A stretch of DNA of 9,728 bases, from contig JAJTCL010000271.1 in assembly GCA_021323255.1 (NCBI GenBank), forward strand, positions 1 to 9,728, written 5' to 3'. Positions 6,660-9,728 of this stretch are shown here, one piece after another. The translations under genes were made by a program, and so were the position numbers. This stretch comes from Propionibacteriaceae bacterium (GTDB lineage Bacteria > Actinomycetota > Actinomycetes > Propionibacteriales > Propionibacteriaceae). A model generated the notes under the pieces. It had not been told where the DNA came from, searched no databases, and saw nothing but the letters and a program-made list of their open reading frames with translations. Position 1 is the stretch's first letter. Each line of letters begins with the position of its first letter.

Positions 6660-8887
6660 CCGGCGCCGCCGGTGGAAGTCCCGCTGGGGGTCCTCCTCCA
6701 ACGGGGTGGTGTCTTGTTGCCGCCCCCGGAACCTCCGCTATTCTGCGTCTCCGTCGCGGTCGGGAACGGTCTCCGCGTCGACTTCGGCTTGATCCGAGTT
6801 GGGGTGGGCTCCTGCCGAGGAGACTCGACGCGTGTCGGGCTCGGCTCCTCAGTCGGTTCGTGGGTCTCCTGCATCGTCGGCTCGGGCTGCGGATATTTCT
6901 CCCTGTTGACGTACGCCGGACGCGGGAACTCCTTGACGGCCTGCCCTTTGCTGGCCGTCTTCATGTAGTCAGCCCAGGTCAGTGCTGGATAGGTGCCACC
7001 GAAGAACGTGCTGTCACCGGGACGGGCGTAGTTGTCCAGATCGCCATTCCCGTCGTTGCCCGCGACGTACATCACTGCCGTCGAGATTTGTCTGGTGTAC
7101 GCCACGAACCAGGCTGAGACGACATCGCTCGAACCGTCGTCATTGGTACGGTCCTTGGTGCCCGTCTTACCCGCCACAGGCCGTTCCAGTGTCTGCACGG
7201 CGCGGCCGGTACCCTCCTCGACCACATTGGAGAGCGCGAACGTGACATCGTGCGCGATGTCCTCAGTAAGCGCGCGCTTCTTCTCAGGCTGCGCCTGGTA
7301 GATGACATTTCCTTTTCGGTCCCGGACCTCGCGTACCACATGATTCGCGACGGAGACCCCGTCGTTGGCGAATGTGGCGTACGCGCTGGCCTGGTCGAGT
7401 GGGCTCACCTCCGCGGTTCCCAGCGGGAGACGGTAGTTGTTGTCCCAGCCGGCGCCCTTGGGGGCACCTACGGCCTGCGCCATCTTCATGATCTTGCGTG
7501 GGCCATTGTCCATCTGGCTGGTCAGGTCGACGAAAGCGGTGTTGATCGACTCGGCCGTCGCCTTGATCAGATCGACCGAGGAGCCGTACTGATTGCTGAA
7601 CTCGTTGCGGACCGATCTCGACTCGCCGGGTGGGGTGAAGCTGTTGCCGTTGAACCTGGAGAACAGGCTGTAACCGTCCTTCAGCCCGGCGGCAAGGGCG
7701 TAGGCCTTGAACGTGGAGGCGGTCGGGCGAGGGGTGGTGGCCCAGTTGCGAGAGTTCTTGACAAAGTTTGGCCCACCGTACAGGGCGATGACTTCACCGC
7801 TGTTCACATCGACCGACGCTAGTGCGGCATGCAGCTTGGATGCCTTCCGTCCGGCGGTGCGCGCGGACCGCTTGGTGTACTTCTGCGCTGCCTCGACAGC
7901 GGCTTCCTGGGCGTCCTCGTCGAAGGTGGTGATGATCTTGAGGCCGCCACCGCTGATCTGCGAGGAGTCGAGGCCGGCGGCACTGAGTTCGCGCTCGACC
8001 ATCTTCATCAAGAACCCGTTCGGGCCGCCGTATCGCCGGTTGCCAGGAGTCTTGGGGAATTTCGGCAACCGCTGGGCGAACTCGGCTTCCTGTACCGGGG
8101 TGATGTTGCCCATCTCGGTCATGGAGCGCAGGACGTAGCGGTAGCGGCTGAGGATACGGCTGAGATCGTCATCGTCGCGCGGGTCGTACATGCTCGGGTT
8201 GTTGACCACTGTGGCCAGAAAGGCGGCCTGCGGAACGGTGAGCTTCTTCGCGTCGATGCCGAAGTATTCCTTGCTGGCTGCCTGCAGGCCGTACGCGCCG
8301 TGCCCGAAGTAGATCGTGTTGAGATAGCCGGCGAGGATCTCCTCTTTGCTCATCTCCTTGTTGATCTTGTACGCGAGGAACAGCTCCCGGAACTTGCGGG
8401 TCAGCGTCCGGTCGGAATTCAAGTACAAGATCTTGATGTACTGCTGGGTGATCGTTGAGCCGCCCTGCACGTCATCTCCGTTGGCGATTCTCCAGGCCGC
8501 CCGAACCATGCCGCGAATCGAGATGCCTTTGTCAGTCCAGAACGAGCGGTTCTCGGCAGCTACTGCGGCCTGTTTCATCGTCTCCGGCATCTTGTCGAAT
8601 GTGAGCGGAATGCGGTTCTGGATGGCGAAGTTGCCTAATTCGCTCTTGCCGTCGTTGTAATAGACGAAGGTCGTCGCGGTCTTGAACTCGGCGTTGGCAT
8701 CAGGACGGGTTGTCGTGGTGTAGCCGATGACGACGACGGCGGTCGCGCTGATGAGGCCGAGGGCGGTCAGGACACCGATCGTGATGAGGATCCCACGAGC
8801 CCACTTCCGGCCGCGTCCAGCTGAGTCGTGGCGCGCGCGAGCGCCTTGGGGCTGCCATTCGACAGGTCCCCAATGGGGATCAGCCAT
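6656..8887 (-). CDS. ponA: Class A penicillin-binding protein (PonA-type)
   Basis: This 743-residue bifunctional enzyme polymerises lipid II and cross-links peptidoglycan outside the membrane. It has a basic cytoplasmic start, one membrane anchor (about 32-56), a GT51 glycosyltransferase domain (about 85-265) and a transpeptidase domain (about 350-610). GT51 motifs include AENRSFW with general base Glu112, GGSTITQQY (142-150) and ILAGYLNTIYFG (184-195). All transpeptidase motifs are intact: STFK with nucleophile Ser391, SIN (448-450) and KTGT (574-577). It should be active and beta-lactam-sensitive. The exposed C-tail (about 660-743) is Pro/Thr/Arg-rich, with EPSPTR and EPTPTR repeats and a Gly-rich end. 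It has no visible PASTA domain. ATG 8887 overlaps the DUF5318 stop by 8 nt and has GAGGA five bases upstream. Order and partners match ponA1 of mycobacteria. Confidence 0.94.
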   Translation of the reverse strand: MADPHWGPVEWQPQGARARHDSAGRGRKWARGILITIGVLTALGLISATAVVVIGYTTTTRPDANAEFKTATTFVYYNDGKSELGNFAIQNRIPLTFDKMPETMKQAAVAAENRSFWTDKGISIRGMVRAAWRIANGDDVQGGSTITQQYIKILYLNSDRTLTRKFRELFLAYKINKEMSKEEILAGYLNTIYFGHGAYGLQAASKEYFGIDAKKLTVPQAAFLATVVNNPSMYDPRDDDDLSRILSRYRYVLRSMTEMGNITPVQEAEFAQRLPKFPKTPGNRRYGGPNGFLMKMVERELSAAGLDSSQISGGGLKIITTFDEDAQEAAVEAAQKYTKRSARTAGRKASKLHAALASVDVNSGEVIALYGGPNFVKNSRNWATTPRPTASTFKAYALAAGLKDGYSLFSRFNGNSFTPPGESRSVRNEFSNQYGSSVDLIKATAESINTAFVDLTSQMDNGPRKIMKMAQAVGAPKGAGWDNNYRLPLGTAEVSPLDQASAYATFANDGVSVANHVVREVRDRKGNVIYQAQPEKKRALTEDIAHDVTFALSNVVEEGTGRAVQTLERPVAGKTGTKDRTNDDGSSDVVSAWFVAYTRQISTAVMYVAGNDGNGDLDNYARPGDSTFFGGTYPALTWADYMKTASKGQAVKEFPRPAYVNREKYPQPEPTMQETHEPTEEPSPTRVESPRQEPTPTRIKPKSTRRPFPTATETQNSGGSGGGNKTPPRWRRTPSGTSTGGAG

Positions 8888-9299
8888 AGATGTCCTCGAC
8901 CGTCTGCTGGCGACGGGGAGGCTTGCGCTTCACCCCGTCACCCAGAAGATAGGAAAGGATCATGTGGTTCCAGCCGCAGGCTGGGCAAACTTCGACGACC
9001 ACGACCTTGAACTCCCCGAACGCGTGTGCCATCTCTTCCAATTCAGTGGTCCGCTTGATCCGACCGGAGTATTGGCCTAGCTGGTCGCCGAACACGTAGT
9101 GCAAGTTGACCAGATCATCCGACTCGCAAACGGGACAATTGACGTTCGACGGCTCGCCATGATGCTTAGCCGCCCGGATCAGCATAGGGTCTGCGTCACA
9201 GGCCTCCTGCCGGGCGAGCCTCCGGCCAGGGCGCCGCAGCGCCTGGAGCGTGGAGCGTCGCTGCAGCGCGTAGTCGATGACTTCGCGCTGGGACCACAT
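8880..9299 (-). CDS. DUF5318 family protein (Rv0049-like)
   Basis: This 139-residue soluble protein belongs to DUF5318, a small actinobacterial family of unknown function found directly before ponA. Visible hallmarks are VIDYALQRRS (8-17), EACDADPMLIRAAKHHGEPS (32-51), YVFGDQLG (68-75) and VVEVCPACGWNHM (101-113). Two CxxC pairs, CPVC (55-58) and CPAC (105-108), could bind one zinc ion as a split ribbon; this is inferred. There is no signal peptide or membrane segment. I chose ATG 9299. A TTG two codons upstream is possible but less likely. No Shine-Dalgarno precedes the ATG, which agrees with a leaderless transcript. Its stop lies inside the start of the PBP gene, suggesting coupled expression and perhaps a role in wall synthesis. 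Confidence 0.85.
   Translation of the reverse strand: MWSQREVIDYALQRRSTLQALRRPGRRLARQEACDADPMLIRAAKHHGEPSNVNCPVCESDDLVNLHYVFGDQLGQYSGRIKRTTELEEMAHAFGEFKVVVVEVCPACGWNHMILSYLLGDGVKRKPPRRQQTVEDIYG
8893..8897 (-). promoter_or_regulatory. Ribosome binding site of the PBP gene inside DUF5318
   Basis: GAGGA on the minus strand lies 5 nt before the ATG at 8887, within the last codons of the DUF5318 gene. It fixes the PBP start and supports reinitiation or independent loading on the shared mRNA. Confidence 0.65.
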
Positions 9300-9306
9300 G
9301 GGCAAC

Positions 9307-9312
9307 AGCGTA
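9307..9312 (-). promoter_or_regulatory. Candidate -10 element for a leaderless DUF5318–ponA transcript
   Basis: TACGCT (9312-9307, minus strand) matches TANNNT and is followed by 7 nt and then the ATG at 9299, so transcription would begin at or next to the start codon. No Shine-Dalgarno is present, which fits. I do not see a good -35 hexamer (the region near 9335-9330 reads TCGCCT). This would be the main promoter of the four-gene envelope operon. Confidence 0.42.
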
Positions 9313-9544
9313 CGTGGACTCGGGCGGCGAGGCGACCCTGCGCGATGTTTCGCGGAATCGCCCCCGCGCGGGAAACTTCCGGCTCCCGCTGAGCGTGCAA
9401 CAACGCTCGTGCCTCCGCCTTGGGGGCGATTCTGAGAAATGGGGCCGAGCGTTTCGCTGAAAAGTTCACTCCAGGCGAGATCTGGTGTAGCGAGCTGAGC
9501 GTGAAATTGCCAGAGACAGCTCGGCTGGAGGGAAGTTTTCAGGG

Positions 9545-9575
9545 TTGGTGCTGGCTATATGCCAAGGCGTACTAT
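9545..9575 (+). promoter_or_regulatory. Candidate tRNA-Ala promoter
   Basis: TACTAT (9570-9575) fits a TANNNT -10 box, and TTGGTG (9545-9550) could be the -35 box with a long 19-nt spacer. Transcription would start near 9582, leaving a short pre-tRNA leader. The spacer length makes this tentative. Confidence 0.33.
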
Positions 9576-9584
9576 CGGGCGTCG

Positions 9585-9611
9585 GCCGGGCTGCCTTCGG
9601 GCGTGCCCGGC
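9585..9611 (+). other. GC-rich TTCG-loop hairpin just before the tRNA
   Basis: GCCGGGC (9585-9591) is fully complementary to GCCCGGC (9605-9611). Inside the 13-nt loop, CC-TTCG-GG can form a stable tetraloop. The hairpin ends 6 nt before the first base of the tRNA. It could shape the pre-tRNA leader for RNase P processing, or stop a transcript coming from the left. Confidence 0.45.
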
Positions 9612-9617
9612 GAGTCT

Positions 9618-9690
9618 GGGGCCATGGCGCAACAGGTAGCGCACTTGCTTTGCAAGCAAGGGGTTACGGGTTCGAGTCCCGTTGGCTCCA
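9618..9690 (+). tRNA. tRNA-Ala (anticodon TGC)
   Basis: A complete 73-base cloverleaf is visible. The acceptor GGGGCCA (9618-9624) pairs with TGGCTCC (9683-9689), with one G-T wobble, and the discriminator is A9690. The D stem is GCGC/GCGC. The anticodon stem CTTGC (9644-9648)/GCAAG (9656-9660) encloses loop TTTGCAA, with anticodon TGC at 9651-9653, reading alanine GCA and other GCN codons. The T arm is ACGGG-TTCGAGT-CCCGT (9666-9682). The gene encodes no CCA beyond the discriminator, so the tail must be added after transcription. Confidence 0.97.
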
Positions 9691-9705
9691 CTATTTTCCC
9701 TAGTC

Positions 9706-9722
9706 AGCGCACTTTTCGCGCT
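9706..9722 (+). terminator. Short hairpin after tRNA-Ala
   Basis: AGCGC (9706-9710) pairs with GCGCT (9718-9722) around a 7-nt T-rich loop, 15 bp after the tRNA. Six C residues, not T, follow to the window edge. It may end the tRNA transcript, but the structure is small and the window stops here. Confidence 0.3.
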
Positions 9723-9728
9723 CCCCCC

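Larger units (their letters stand above)
9300..9617. other. Non-coding region between the ponA operon and the tRNA gene
   Basis: I see no gene here; the short open frames crossing it are Arg/Ala-rich shadows. It contains the DUF5318 promoter, several inverted repeats and the likely tRNA promoter. GTTTCGCGG (9347-9355) pairs with a CCGCG...AAAC arm ending at 9376 that carries a 4-nt bulge. GAGCGT (9391-9396) pairs perfectly with ACGCTC (9403-9408) around a 6-nt loop. CGAGCTG (9491-9497) pairs with CAGCTCG (9517-9523). These lie upstream of both divergent promoters and may be regulatory; none matches a named element I know. Confidence 0.5.

Noticed and set aside
6660..6701. Longer GT87 start at TTG 6701
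   Set aside because: It adds only basic low-complexity residues, lacks a ribosome binding site and lies within the PBP coding region. The TTG at 6659 makes a typical TTGA overlap. I cannot exclude it.
6656..8887. Asparagine instead of aspartate in the PBP motif AENRSF as a possible inactivating change
   Set aside because: The catalytic glutamate is present and AENR-type variants are, as I recall, common in actinobacterial PBPs; all other motifs are intact.
9179..9469. Minus-strand open frame covering part of the DUF5318 upstream region
   Set aside because: It overlaps DUF5318 out of frame, has no ribosome binding site and no recognisable domain.
1..9728. CRISPR array, insertion sequence or phage attachment site next to the tRNA
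   Set aside because: I found no spaced identical repeats, no transposase or integrase and no duplicated tRNA 3' end within the window. Only 38 bp follow the tRNA, so an element beyond the edge cannot be excluded.

Overview
The window is high-GC bacterial DNA with the gene density, GTG/TTG starts and gene families of an actinobacterium. The linked set DUF5318 – class A penicillin-binding protein – GT87 membrane glycosyltransferase is the order I recall for Mycobacterium tuberculosis Rv0049–ponA1–Rv0051. A FemX/alanine-racemase pair next to such a cluster recalls the Streptomyces and Propionibacteriales lines, which make LL-diaminopimelate/glycine-bridged peptidoglycan. I would guess Propionibacteriales (Kribbella/Nocardioides-like), but the sequence alone does not settle the genus.

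Layout, left to right. Positions 1-238 are non-coding and hold two operator-like dyads, a weak hairpin and a likely leaderless promoter. On the plus strand, 239-2429 carries femX (peptidoglycan interpeptide aminoacyltransferase) and, 22 bp later, an alanine racemase-like gene. A short non-coding gap (2430-2566) with a hairpin separates this pair from everything to the right, which is transcribed towards it on the minus strand. In minus-strand reading order (right to left) these genes are DUF5318 (9299-8880), ponA-type PBP (8887-6656), GT87 transferase (6659-5310), PIG-V-like mannosyltransferase (5310-4141), a secreted Cu-SOD-like protein (3995-3405) and a PtpB-like phosphatase (3340-2567). The first four overlap one another by 8, 4 and 1 nt and look like one translationally coupled operon. 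The last two follow a 145-bp gap with their own ribosome binding site and a potentially structured leader. The right end (9300-9617) is a regulatory stretch that drives DUF5318 leftwards and a plus-strand tRNA-Ala(TGC) at 9618-9690.

How the genes may work together. Most of the window is cell-envelope construction. The PBP polymerises and cross-links glycan strands, FemX adds the bridge amino acid to lipid-linked precursor, and the racemase-like enzyme may supply or adjust an amino acid for the same pathway. The two GT-C transferases probably add polyprenyl-phosphate-linked mannose or another sugar to extracytoplasmic glycans or glycolipids. DUF5318 is a small two-CxxC protein of unknown function tied to the PBP by overlap. 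The SOD-like protein is exported, and the phosphatase appears cytoplasmic. I see no transposon, phage, CRISPR or defence system. The most notable points are a SOD-like protein that keeps the copper ligands but seems to lack the zinc loop, a racemase with unusual motifs, a shortened C-terminus in the GT87 protein, and the TGCA dyads upstream of femX.
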